A stretch of 64,000 nucleotides of DNA from Gemmatimonadota bacterium (GTDB taxonomy: Bacteria > Gemmatimonadota > Gemmatimonadetes > Longimicrobiales > Gaopeijiaceae). The position numbers and the translations under genes were made by a program. The stretch spans positions 1-64,000 of the forward strand of contig JAPPOV010000045.1 of the NCBI GenBank assembly GCA_028873595.1, written 5' to 3'. This document shows positions 46,302-54,887 of this stretch, piece after piece (the stretch's first letter is position 1; each line of letters starts with the position of its first letter). Below the pieces are notes generated by a model. That model was not told the DNA's origin. It searched no databases and saw only the letters and a program-made list of their open reading frames with translations.

Positions 46302-47275
46302 GTAAGGGCTCCCAAAGCTCTCATTACAGGCATCACCGGGCAGGACGGTGCTTATCTGGCCCGTCACCTTCTCGGTAAGGGGTACTCGGTCATCGGAGCC
46401 GAGCGGCGGACGAGCAAAAAGAACCGATGGCGCCTCGCCGAACTGGATGTACTAGATCGGATCACGCTGGTCGATATGGACATCACCGACTTGGCGTCGG
46501 CCATTCCGGTTCTGGAGTCCGTGGGGCCGTCGGAGGTGTACAACCTCGCCGCGCAGAGCTTCGTCGGTCTCTCCTTTCACGAGCCTCTTCACACGCTGGA
46601 TGTGACGGCTCTCGGGTGCGCCCGTCTCTTGGAGGCGATGCGCATCGTTGACCCGGGGATTCGATTCTATCAGGCGTCCAGCAGCGAGATGTTCGGCAAG
46701 GTGCAGGCCGTACCACAATCCGAGACGACGCCCTTTTACCCGCGCAGTCCCTACGCCGCCGCTAAGTTTGCGGCGCACTGGCTTGTGGTGAACTATCGCG
46801 AGGCGTGCGGGCTGTACGCTACCTCCGGGATCCTCTTCAACCACGAGTCGCCTCTTCGCGGTGAGGAGTTCGTCACCCGCAGGATTTCGCGCGCGGTGGC
46901 GCGAATACGGGCCCGGCTGGATGACCATGTAGAACTCGGCAACATGGACGCGAAGCGCGACTGGGGGTTCGCCGCGGAGTACGTCGAGGTCATGCACTTG
47001 ATGCTGCAGCTGGACGAACCGGAGGACTTCGTGATCGCGACGGGTCGTACGTATTCGGTCCGCGACTTTGCCGAGCAGGCGTTCGCACACGCTGGCCTGC
47101 ACTGGGAGGAGCACGTGCGGACATCCGAGGCACTCCATCGTCCGGCTGAGGTCGACCTGCTTGTAGGCGACGCGACGAAAGCCGAGGAGCAACTGGGCTG
47201 GTTCTGGCGGAACTCTTGGCGATCATGGTTGACCGGGATCTGGAGCGCGTCGAGGCGATAGCCGCCAAGACATGA
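46302..47275 (+). pseudogene. gmd: GDP-mannose 4,6-dehydratase, start codon lost and 3' frameshift
   Basis: The GMD sequence starts upstream of any ATG/GTG/TTG: codons from 46302 read [20 protein letters not shown], but the first codon is GTA. An AAAGGA site lies 10 nt before it, and a TAA is at 46293. The first in-frame ATG, 46476, would delete the NAD loop. The middle is well kept, including YAAAK. After LGW (about 47200) the natural ending, [18 protein letters not shown], continues in another frame to a stop at 47273-47275 that overlaps the rmd ATG. As read, the original frame stops at 47261. It looks like a decaying gene. Confidence 0.7.
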
Positions 47276-48148
47276 AGTTTCTGATCACGGGGTGCGGTGG
47301 CTTCGTTGGAAGATACCTATGTGAAGAACTGGAGTCCGAAGAGCATGAAGTGGTCTGTATGGGGTATCAAGAGAGTGAAGCGTCTGAACTCGAAGCCCTG
47401 GACGTAACGAAGCTGGACGAAGTGCGGGTCATCTTCGACACTGAACGCCCCGATGCTGTCCTCCATCTGGCTGGATTGAGCCGCGCCACGCATGACACCC
47501 TTTCCCGGGCTCTGGCCGTCAACGTCTGTGGCTCCGTGAATGTGGCGCGGGCTGCTCAGGAGGTGTCTGCCCACGGTGTCGTGGTAAACGCGTGTTACGT
47601 CTATAAGCCGGTACCGGGGGCCCTCGGTGAGGACGCGGAGTTGGCACCGAGCACACTGTACGGTATTACGCGACTCGCCATGGAGCAGGCTGTCAGGCTC
47701 ACTGCCGCGCCCGAAATGCTGACCCTTGTGCGCGCGTTCAACCACACTGGGCCCGTCCAGAGCGACGACTTCCTCGTACCCAGTCTGGTGCAGCGGGCAC
47801 TTGCGGTTCGGGCCGGAGATCGGAGTGAGCTTGAGTACTGGTTAGGGAGTCCGGTCCGAGATGTCTCCGACGTGCGAGATATCGTGCGCGCCTACCGGCT
47901 CTTGGCCGAAAGCAGAGTGTGTGGAACGTACAATGTCGGGTCGGGCGTCGGTCGGAGTGTGCGAGAGATCGTCGCGATCGTGTGTCGCGAGGTGGGCATT
48001 CCCGAGTCCGTGTCCCGAGAGAAATTGCTCGAAGCCCCGGCGGCAGACAGCGTCCTGGCCCGACGCCGGGGCTCTCCGCCGAGCAGTCTCGTGGCTTCCT
48101 GAATGGGACTTGCTAGGGACGATCCGCGCCATGTCTGAGCAGGGCTGA
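47272..48148 (+). pseudogene. rmd: GDP-6-deoxy-mannose reductase-like, frameshifted near the end
   Basis: The ATG 47272 frame encodes a short SDR reductase (MKFLITGCGGFVGRYLCEE, VRAFNHTGPVQSDDFLVPS). The expected ending, DAGALRRAVSWLPEWDLLGT and on to SEQG stop (48146-48148), is in another frame, with the shift near 48050-48065. As read, the frame stops at 48102 with a nonsense tail. The active site is also damaged: YxxxK is YGITR. With gmd it would make GDP-D-rhamnose, so this branch is probably dead. Confidence 0.7.
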
Positions 48149-48200
48149 CGGGTGGAAGCTCGAAGCGGTCGTTTACGACCGCCTGTGCACGAGCGTTGGC

Positions 48201-48269
48201 TCCGAGTGGAATGATCCCTGCCCGTGTGGGTCGGCGAGAAAGTGTAAGAAGTGCGACCAGCCCGGGTGA
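48201..48269 (+). pseudogene. Second SecA-type SEC-C zinc motif, degenerate fragment
   Basis: A frame ending in TGA at 48267-48269 reads EWNDPCPCGSARKCKKCDQP, close to the SecA end NDPCPCGSGKKYKKCHG. At DNA level 48208-48232 matches 46076-46100 (secA 3' end) at 24 of 25 positions. The frame opens only after a TAG at 48114 and has no ATG/GTG/TTG start, so it is not a normal gene. The last ligands differ (C-x-K-K-C, no His). It lies just after rmd. Confidence 0.6.
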
Positions 48270-48655
48270 GAGACCCAGATGCGAGCAATTGCAAGAAGCT
48301 TTGGTTCGGGATGGTTCCCTAAATTTGCGCGACTCGGTCGTGATACCCTAACTCATCCTACACTTCTTTGTGGTCGCGATGACCCGCAGGGACGAAAAAG
48401 GGCAATGTTCTTGGGGGACGTTCTGCTCCACCTCAGCTCGTGCCTCCGGCCCCGCGAATCAAAGATGCTCGGCGTGCCGGCTCGCTCTTGGGATCTCTCT
48501 CCGAAGCCTGGACCGCTCTCACCGGGGCGATGACCCATGACCCCTATGGGGGGAGGACCTGGGGACAGAGTTGATCGTCCTTACCTCAAATGCTACCCCG
48601 ACCACTCTTGTCGAGAAGCTGGGTCCGCGTGGACGTGCGCATTGAGGGCGGGAGG
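48270..48655. other. Spacer without a recognisable gene
   Basis: About 386 nt separate the SEC-C fragment from the heparinase-like gene. An 84-aa frame at 48279-48533 has no recognisable features. An AT-richer part near 48320-48370 (TTGCGC at 48325) is vaguely promoter-like, but no good -10 follows at the right distance. No transposase, tRNA or repeat was seen. Confidence 0.45.
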
Positions 48656-50272
48656 CTAGAGCTTAGTATGGGAGGATCTGATCGGGTGGATCTGGGTGAG
48701 GAGATGATCATCAAAATCGATCTCTAGGCAGCGCGCAGTCCTGAGGGTGTTGAACTCAGGGGCGTAAAGATATTCCACGTTCCTCACCGCAAGTGCCCCC
48801 TCGACACGAATCTGCAGGCCCTCCGCGGACCATAGGTCGCCGCGGCCGGCTAACTTCACATCTGGGTGAAAGTGCAGCCGGGTGGTGGCGGGGAGGCCGG
48901 CGGGGTTGGACAGGATCCGATCCTCTATCTGCATCGACTCGCCCCGGGAGAACCGCCAATCCCGATGAAGGCGCGACCAGGCCGCTGGAAAGGCACGAAT
49001 CTGGGCGGAGATCTTACCGGCCTCGGCAACGACGTCTTCGACCCGGGCTCTACGAGCCACCCGGAACCCCGCCCAGATCTCAGTCTGCTCCAGTCCGTTC
49101 AGCTGGACAGTGTTATGGGCAGCCGTGCCTCGCTCGGCGCTTCGACGCGGGCTGATCTCGTAGGTGGAGGTCCCGGTGTCCACGATGAGTGGCCGATCTT
49201 CCCAGCACAGCTCGAAGCTGAGCATATCGCAATGGGCGTGGCCTGGCTGATAGCTGGGCCCGATCTGTCCGACGTCCCCCAGAACGAAGAGCCTTCCACT
49301 CCGATACCGGAAATATCCAGATCCTTCGAGGTAGTGGAGACCATCCCCGGGGGCGGGAGCGGGACCAAGCATCCGCTCTGTTTGTGCGAGGACTTCGGCA
49401 GCTCGCGGTCCTTGATCGTAAGCAGCGTCATTCAAGAGGGGGACGCGCCCATCGGGACGGATCATGTGGGCAAGCCAGTCTGCCGCGGATCGCACTCTCG
49501 ACTCGACCACAGAGGGGAGCCCCACGCCGAGACGCCGGGCGACGATCATGAGATCCAGAAGATCTTCGAGGATCACCGAATGGTAGATCGGGCTCAGCTC
49601 GAAGTGCGCGCCATCTGGAAGAAACTGCTCATCCAACTGCTGCTCGAGGAGTGCGCTGCCCCGTGCGAGCCAGCCATCTCCCTCCCTTCCCGCGAAGAAG
49701 GCGCCTGCCATAGTGATCGCAACCGCGTTGGCCAGGAGGTGGTTTGCCATGAGGTGGTATTCCAGGGTCCTCTCCAGGTGCCTCACCTGGGAGGCCAAGC
49801 TAGGGAGGAGCCCCGGGAGTTCATGGCTTCCTGAGGATAGGGACCACTTGATCCAGTTGCAGACTCGGCGGGAGACGGGGTACGGGTCCCAGGCCGGTCG
49901 ACTTCCAACGGGGACGTGTGCAAGCCATTGCTCCACCCACCGGGCCTTGGCATCGTAGTCGGGTAAAGGGGCCAGCAGACCGTCGAAATAATGAAAGTTG
50001 TAGTCCCAAAGCAGCCCGTCCTTTCTCTTGCCAAAGTCCTCCGGGTACACCGTCCGTTCCTGGTTCAGGAAACGAAAGCGGCCTGAGCCCAGGCAGGAGA
50101 TTGGCCGCGGGAGGAAGGAGCGCGTCGTCGGTGTACCCTCCGACATCCGGGCAGGCGGGGCGTCGCCCATGAGCGGTTCGGGTGCGAATCGTCGTGTGAG
50201 GCGGTTGAGGATCTGCCGGGCCTGAAGGTGTCGAACGGTTCGGAGTAGGAGCAACATCCGGGTCACGAACAA
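48656..50272 (-). CDS. Heparinase II/III-like polysaccharide lyase family protein
   Basis: The 538-aa product matches the alginate lyase/heparinase II/III type. The alpha-helical toroid includes DYNFHYFDGLLAPLPDYDA, WDPYPVSRRVCNWIKW and NHLLANAVAITMAGAFFAG. The C-terminal beta part has YQPGHAHCDMLSFEL and AAHNTVQLNG, which supply typical active-site histidines. No clear signal peptide; inner-membrane-associated or cytoplasmic forms are common in polysaccharide loci. Substrate unknown. Last gene of the five-gene - strand run beginning at 56038. Confidence 0.87.
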   Translation of the reverse strand: MFVTRMLLLLRTVRHLQARQILNRLTRRFAPEPLMGDAPPARMSEGTPTTRSFLPRPISCLGSGRFRFLNQERTVYPEDFGKRKDGLLWDYNFHYFDGLLAPLPDYDAKARWVEQWLAHVPVGSRPAWDPYPVSRRVCNWIKWSLSSGSHELPGLLPSLASQVRHLERTLEYHLMANHLLANAVAITMAGAFFAGREGDGWLARGSALLEQQLDEQFLPDGAHFELSPIYHSVILEDLLDLMIVARRLGVGLPSVVESRVRSAADWLAHMIRPDGRVPLLNDAAYDQGPRAAEVLAQTERMLGPAPAPGDGLHYLEGSGYFRYRSGRLFVLGDVGQIGPSYQPGHAHCDMLSFELCWEDRPLIVDTGTSTYEISPRRSAERGTAAHNTVQLNGLEQTEIWAGFRVARRARVEDVVAEAGKISAQIRAFPAAWSRLHRDWRFSRGESMQIEDRILSNPAGLPATTRLHFHPDVKLAGRGDLWSAEGLQIRVEGALAVRNVEYLYAPEFNTLRTARCLEIDFDDHLLTQIHPIRSSHTKL

Positions 50273-50281
50273 GGAACTCGC

Positions 50282-52411
50282 TCAGCGACCACGAGCCGCC
50301 TCGGCCAATGCCACTGTCACGCGCGATACCTCCAGGAGCTCGTCGAAGGGGATGGGGTCCTCGCCGCCGCCCCGCACCGCCTCCAAGAAGGCGGCGGCAC
50401 ATGGGTTCTGTCCTTTGTCCTGCTTCCAGGCACGTCCCTTGAGGTCGGAGCCGAAGCCCTTCACCGATCGAAAGTTGTCCAAGGTCAGGATGCGCCCGTC
50501 TTGAAAAACTTCTACCCGCTCCTTGGGGAAGGCTCGGTTCCCGTTAGCGAAATAGTGCACGGTGGCGATCGACCCATTGGCAAAACGCAGCGAGAGCGTC
50601 GCCGTGTCCCCGAGTCCGTGGTGATCATCCATGACCTCGACGGACCACGACTCCATCGGGCTCCCCGCCAGGAACCGGGCGATGTCGATGAAGTGACATC
50701 CCTCACCAACGATCCGGCCGCCTCCGGCCGCCGGGTCGTGAACCCAGGAATCCGCGGGGATGGAACCGGCGTTGCAGGTATACACCAGGGCCAGGGGTGC
50801 TCCGGATCGCTCCACCTCGGCCTTCAGCTTCACCATGAGGGGGGCGAACCGTCGGTTGAAGCCCACCATGACGCGCCCTCCAGCCCCAGCCTTCAAGGCG
50901 GCAGCGCGGGCTTCCGCGACGCGCTCCAGATCCTCAATCGTCATGGCCAAGGGCTTCTCCACGAAGACGTGCTTGCCGGCTTCCAGTGCTGCCACCGTCA
51001 TGCGGGCGTGCGAATCATGGCGAGTCGCGATGACGACAAGGTCGACCTCGGGATCCTGAAGCACCAGATCGATGTCCGTGCTGTTGAACTCGAACCCCAA
51101 TCGATTTCCCACGTGTGTTCCGGATTTACCCTGGGAGGTCACGATAGTCTTTAGTCGGGCTCCCGCCTTCTTGAAGGCGGGTAGGAGCACCCGCCCCGCG
51201 TAGTTGCCTGCCCCGATGGCGCCCACAACTCCTCTCCCGACCGTCGTGGAGGTGGAGGGCCGGGACGCAATCCGGATAGTCCGCGACGTCTCTCCCGACT
51301 CCTCCGAGGGATACTTCAGGATCACGCCCAGGGCGCCGCGATCCTGCAGAAGCAGTTCGTAGGCCTTCCCTGCGCCCAGGATGGTGTAGCGCGCGGAAAT
51401 CAGTTCCGACACCCTGAGGTGCCCAGACCTCATCAGCCCGAGTACGGCTTCGATGTTACGGTTCTCGGTCCAGCGGACGAATGGGAGTGGGTAGTCCCGG
51501 CCTTCCTCTTCGTACACTGGATCGTATCGTCCGGGCCCATACGAGCAGGAGACCTGGAAGGTCAGCTCCTTCTCGTAGAAATCAGAGCGACGTAGGCTCA
51601 GTCCCACCACGCCAACCAGGATAATCCGTCCGCGCTTGCGGCACATCGTGGCGGCCTGGTGCATCACCTCGTCGGACTTGGCCGAAGCCGTGACGATCAC
51701 TCCATCCACTCCCACCCCGCCCGTGATGCGCTCCGCCTCCGCCACTGGATCCTGTCCTCTGTCGAGGCGCACCACCTGCGCCCCGTAAGACTCCGCCATG
51801 TCCAGCTTGGCGGTGTCGAAGTCGATCCCGATGACACGACACCCGTTAGCCCGCAGAATCTGAACTGCCACGAGGCCGATCAGGCCGAGCCCGGTCACTA
51901 CGAACGTCTCTCCGAGAGTGGGCTCCGAGAGCCGAATTCCTTGCAGCGCGATAGCTCCCAGGACTCCGAAGGAAGCGGACTCGTCATCCACGTCGGCAGG
52001 GATTCGCGCGCAAAGGTTTCGGGGAACGCAGACGAACTCCGCGTGGTTGCCGTTCGAGAGCACCCGGTCCCCCACTTGGAAGTCCTCGACCCCTCGCCCG
52101 ACTTCTACGACTACACCCACGTTCGAATACCCCATGGGCATGGGCTCGCCAAGCTTGGAGCGAACGGCTTCGACCGTAGTCATCAGCCCATCGGTTCGGA
52201 CCTTATCCAGGACCATCTTCACCTTGTCGGGCTGCTGCCGAGCCTTTTCCAGGTACCCGGCCTTTCCGAACTCCACAAGGGACCTTTCCGTGCCCGCAGA
52301 AATCAGCGAGCAGATGGTCCGGATCAGAACGTGCCCTGCCTTGCAGCGCGGCACAGGGACCTCGGAGACGAGCGTCTCGCCGGAGGAAACGTCTTGAAAG
52401 AGATGCTTCAT
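50282..52411 (-). CDS. Bi-domain oxidoreductase: zinc-type alcohol dehydrogenase fused to Gfo/Idh/MocA dehydrogenase
   Basis: The 709-aa product has an MDR dehydrogenase half (about 1-365), with SLISAGTERSLVEFGKAGYL and the nucleotide loop VVTGLGLIGLVAVQILRANG. The second half is Gfo/Idh/MocA (about 385-709), with GVVGAIGAGNYAGRVLLPAF, LVVIATRHDSHARMTVAALE, HVFVEKPLAMTIEDLE and VGEGCHFIDIARFLAG. This fusion is known from polysaccharide loci beside heparinase-like genes, as here. It likely modifies a nucleotide sugar; the reaction is not established. Confidence 0.9.
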   Translation of the reverse strand: MKHLFQDVSSGETLVSEVPVPRCKAGHVLIRTICSLISAGTERSLVEFGKAGYLEKARQQPDKVKMVLDKVRTDGLMTTVEAVRSKLGEPMPMGYSNVGVVVEVGRGVEDFQVGDRVLSNGNHAEFVCVPRNLCARIPADVDDESASFGVLGAIALQGIRLSEPTLGETFVVTGLGLIGLVAVQILRANGCRVIGIDFDTAKLDMAESYGAQVVRLDRGQDPVAEAERITGGVGVDGVIVTASAKSDEVMHQAATMCRKRGRIILVGVVGLSLRRSDFYEKELTFQVSCSYGPGRYDPVYEEEGRDYPLPFVRWTENRNIEAVLGLMRSGHLRVSELISARYTILGAGKAYELLLQDRGALGVILKYPSEESGETSRTIRIASRPSTSTTVGRGVVGAIGAGNYAGRVLLPAFKKAGARLKTIVTSQGKSGTHVGNRLGFEFNSTDIDLVLQDPEVDLVVIATRHDSHARMTVAALEAGKHVFVEKPLAMTIEDLERVAEARAAALKAGAGGRVMVGFNRRFAPLMVKLKAEVERSGAPLALVYTCNAGSIPADSWVHDPAAGGGRIVGEGCHFIDIARFLAGSPMESWSVEVMDDHHGLGDTATLSLRFANGSIATVHYFANGNRAFPKERVEVFQDGRILTLDNFRSVKGFGSDLKGRAWKQDKGQNPCAAAFLEAVRGGGEDPIPFDELLEVSRVTVALAEAARGR

Positions 52412-52428
52412 GGGATTTTGACCGGACC

Positions 52429-53688
52429 TCAGGCCCTAGCTGTGCGGGCCTTTAAGAGATGCCCGACCATGATGAGTAGATAGATGACGACACCCAAGCC
52501 ATGAGAACCCAGCACCGCCCAAGCGGCCCCTACGGCTCCGTGTGCTGGCACCAAGACGGATAGAAGGATCATGCTTAACAACGCCGTCAAGAGCAGGGTC
52601 ACGCCATAGGCCCACTCGATTCGGGCGGCGATAAGGTATTGTAGGCCCACCTGCCCGACGCCGATCAGCACCACATACAGACTCAGGATCCTCATGGCGG
52701 GGGCCGCCGCCATGTACTCCGGGCCGAGCAACCCCAAGAGAGGCGTGGGGGCCAGCAGTGCAGGTACTGCCACGAGTCCAGCCACTCCGATCATGGCCAA
52801 AAGATAGTTCCTCAGGAACCTCTCTCGCTCGATCGGGGCGCCATCGCGGACTAACGCTACGAGGCGGGGGTTCCCTATCCGACTCGCCTGTGCGGTGACA
52901 AGGGAGCCCACGGTCACGACCTGCCAAGCGATGGCATAGCCTCCCAAGGCCGTATCACCCGCGCCATTTCCAAGGACAATCTTGCTGAGCGTTCCGAAAG
53001 AGAGCTGGGCCAGCGCAGACCCCCAGATCCAACCATTGCGCTTGATGAGGATCCAACCCAGCCAGAGGTCCGACCTTTCGAGCGTCGGACGAAACCTCGA
53101 GAGAGCCGTTTTTGCCTGTAAGACCAGGCCGACCACTCCCGCCAGCCCAAGTGCCACTGCCACTGCACCGACCGAGAGGATAGAAGGAGTGAGGAGGAGT
53201 ATGCCCCAAATCACGGCGAAATAAACCGCCCGCTCGACGACATACAGGAGGGTATGAAGTCGAAACTCCCCCCAGGCGTCGAACAATGGCGCCAGAGTCA
53301 GTGCCGAAAGAGCAAAAGCCAGGATCAAGCCCCAATCTTCGACATCCAATGGGCGCACGAGACCGGTGAAGGCTTCAACTCCCAGAAGTCCGAGTGCACC
53401 CACGGCCAGGAGGATCATGCGCCAGAGCAGGCTCGACGAGACGAGTCTGGACCTCAGTCTCGGTCTTTGGACGAGATCGCGGAGGAGTGTCTGATCGAAG
53501 CCTCCGGCGGCGAGGGTGAGCAGGTAGCCACCAAGGGCCAAGGCGTAGGCTAGCTCTCCAAACCCTTGAGCCCCCATGGTCTTCGCCAGGGCCAAAGACG
53601 TGAAAAGAGAGGCGCCGGCAAGAGCTAGGTTGGCGCTCACCAGAGACGCGAAAGTGTGTGCGAGACTTCGCACGACAGGTTGGCTCAC
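52429..53688 (-). CDS. wzx: Oligosaccharide flippase, Wzx-like (copy 2)
   Basis: The 419-aa protein has 12 or so hydrophobic helices, starting LAGASLFTSLALAKTMGAQG with the ELAYALALGGYLLTLAAGGF loop typical of the flippase superfamily. It would move lipid-linked repeats across the inner membrane for the second polysaccharide. It overlaps the gene before it by 4 nt. It is not close to copy 1 in sequence. Confidence 0.85.
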   Translation of the reverse strand: MSQPVVRSLAHTFASLVSANLALAGASLFTSLALAKTMGAQGFGELAYALALGGYLLTLAAGGFDQTLLRDLVQRPRLRSRLVSSSLLWRMILLAVGALGLLGVEAFTGLVRPLDVEDWGLILAFALSALTLAPLFDAWGEFRLHTLLYVVERAVYFAVIWGILLLTPSILSVGAVAVALGLAGVVGLVLQAKTALSRFRPTLERSDLWLGWILIKRNGWIWGSALAQLSFGTLSKIVLGNGAGDTALGGYAIAWQVVTVGSLVTAQASRIGNPRLVALVRDGAPIERERFLRNYLLAMIGVAGLVAVPALLAPTPLLGLLGPEYMAAAPAMRILSLYVVLIGVGQVGLQYLIAARIEWAYGVTLLLTALLSMILLSVLVPAHGAVGAAWAVLGSHGLGVVIYLLIMVGHLLKARTARA

Positions 53689-54887
53689 TCGGGGACACCG
53701 GCTCCGATCCGAGAGTCAACCAGAGCGCGGAATATCGGAGCAACGGCTAGCGGCTCATGGGCCGCCGCCGCCCGCCGCGTGGCCGTGGCCTGTTCTCTGT
53801 ATTCCTCAGGGTCGTACTCGTCGTAGGTGCGAACGAGTCCGGACACCAGGGCGTCAAGGGAAGGGAAGACCTCGCCAGTGCCAGGGAAGGCCCGAAGCCG
53901 CTCGGTGATGTATCCACTCTCCAGCTGTAGCGAAGGTTTTGAGAAGGAGAAGGTGTCGTGGAGTGCGCTGCTTGGGCAGAAGTCGTATTTGGCGTCCCCG
54001 TTCAGCCCGAAAACGTAGGTTGCCCGCCCCAGTTGCTTGGCGAAGTCGGCATCCGAGAGTGGCTCGGCGGGCAACTCTCCCAATAATCCACCGATCGAGC
54101 GAGTGACCTCGGGATGCGCATATCCCACGTACTCGAACCGACACCGAGCGTCGGGCCGCGCCCGGAAGAAGCCGCGCGCTACCTCTGCGGCCTCCGGTAG
54201 ACGCGCCCCCCCCCCGCCCACGACGGCCAAGACCATTGAGTCCCGATTTTTCGGCACGACGGGCGCCGTCGGTAGGAGCTCGTCCGGCCAGGACCAGGGA
54301 ACAGGAAGGGTGTCGAAGTGGGGGGCGATCCGCGGATCCACCGACCTTAGCGCTTCGGCAATGGATGGCCCAAGCGCGAGGAAGCGGAGCGCCTGGGGCT
54401 GTGGCCACCGAAGAGTGGCTCCCGGGGAGAGGATCCGTCGTGGGAGGCTGGTCTCATGAACCGCAACCTTGGCTAGGATGGCGTGGATGATTCCCCAGGT
54501 CGGGGTACGGTTGGAGCTCATGAGGAGCCGAAGCTTCGTGATGGCGAGTCCAAGCTGGGAGAATCCGCAGATCAGCCCCAACTGACTCTCATACAACTCC
54601 TCGCGGAAGCGCCGGGTCCACGCTAGTTCGCCGGCGATCCTCAGTGGCCCCTCGCGTTGGTCGTAACGCGGGATCTCGATCGGTTCCCCTTCAATCCCAA
54701 GCTCCTTATCGAGGCTGCCGAGGACAAAGTCGAGATGAGAGGGGTCTGCAAGAAACCGGAGCTTTGCCCGCGGGAAGGCGGCCGAAAGCATCTGTAGAAG
54801 GGCAGTATTCAGCTTGGCATGAGCGTAACCTTCGACGACCGGCTCGATGGCGACAATGCGGCGGATCTCTGCGGCCGGCCGGCTCAC
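53685..54887 (-). CDS. Unrecognised protein, possible glycosyltransferase, with a ten-base poly-G run
   Basis: I do not recognise a family with certainty. The 400-aa soluble product has a layout like a GT-B enzyme: an N-terminal half (RRIVAIEPVVEGYAHAKLNT, LIVCGFSQ-like segment), a linker and a C-terminal half (YVFGLNGDAKYDFCPSSALH, KPSLQLESGYITERLRAF). A Gly-rich stretch VLAVVGGGGARLPE is encoded by ten consecutive G on the coding strand (54206-54215), a likely slippage site. It is coupled by overlap to both neighbours, a GT4 and a flippase, so a role in making the same glycan is inferred. Confidence 0.7.
   Translation of the reverse strand: MSRPAAEIRRIVAIEPVVEGYAHAKLNTALLQMLSAAFPRAKLRFLADPSHLDFVLGSLDKELGIEGEPIEIPRYDQREGPLRIAGELAWTRRFREELYESQLGLICGFSQLGLAITKLRLLMSSNRTPTWGIIHAILAKVAVHETSLPRRILSPGATLRWPQPQALRFLALGPSIAEALRSVDPRIAPHFDTLPVPWSWPDELLPTAPVVPKNRDSMVLAVVGGGGARLPEAAEVARGFFRARPDARCRFEYVGYAHPEVTRSIGGLLGELPAEPLSDADFAKQLGRATYVFGLNGDAKYDFCPSSALHDTFSFSKPSLQLESGYITERLRAFPGTGEVFPSLDALVSGLVRTYDEYDPEEYREQATATRRAAAAHEPLAVAPIFRALVDSRIGAGVPE

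Noticed and set aside
48325-48353. Possible promoter (TTGCGC) in the spacer after rmd
   Set aside because: The -10 position is poor and no gene follows on that strand.
48279-48533. 84-aa frame in the spacer after rmd
   Set aside because: No motif, no convincing start signal; reported as spacer.
48866-49834. 322-aa + strand frame opposite the heparinase-like gene
   Set aside because: Antisense shadow in GC-rich DNA; the - strand product has clear lyase-family motifs.
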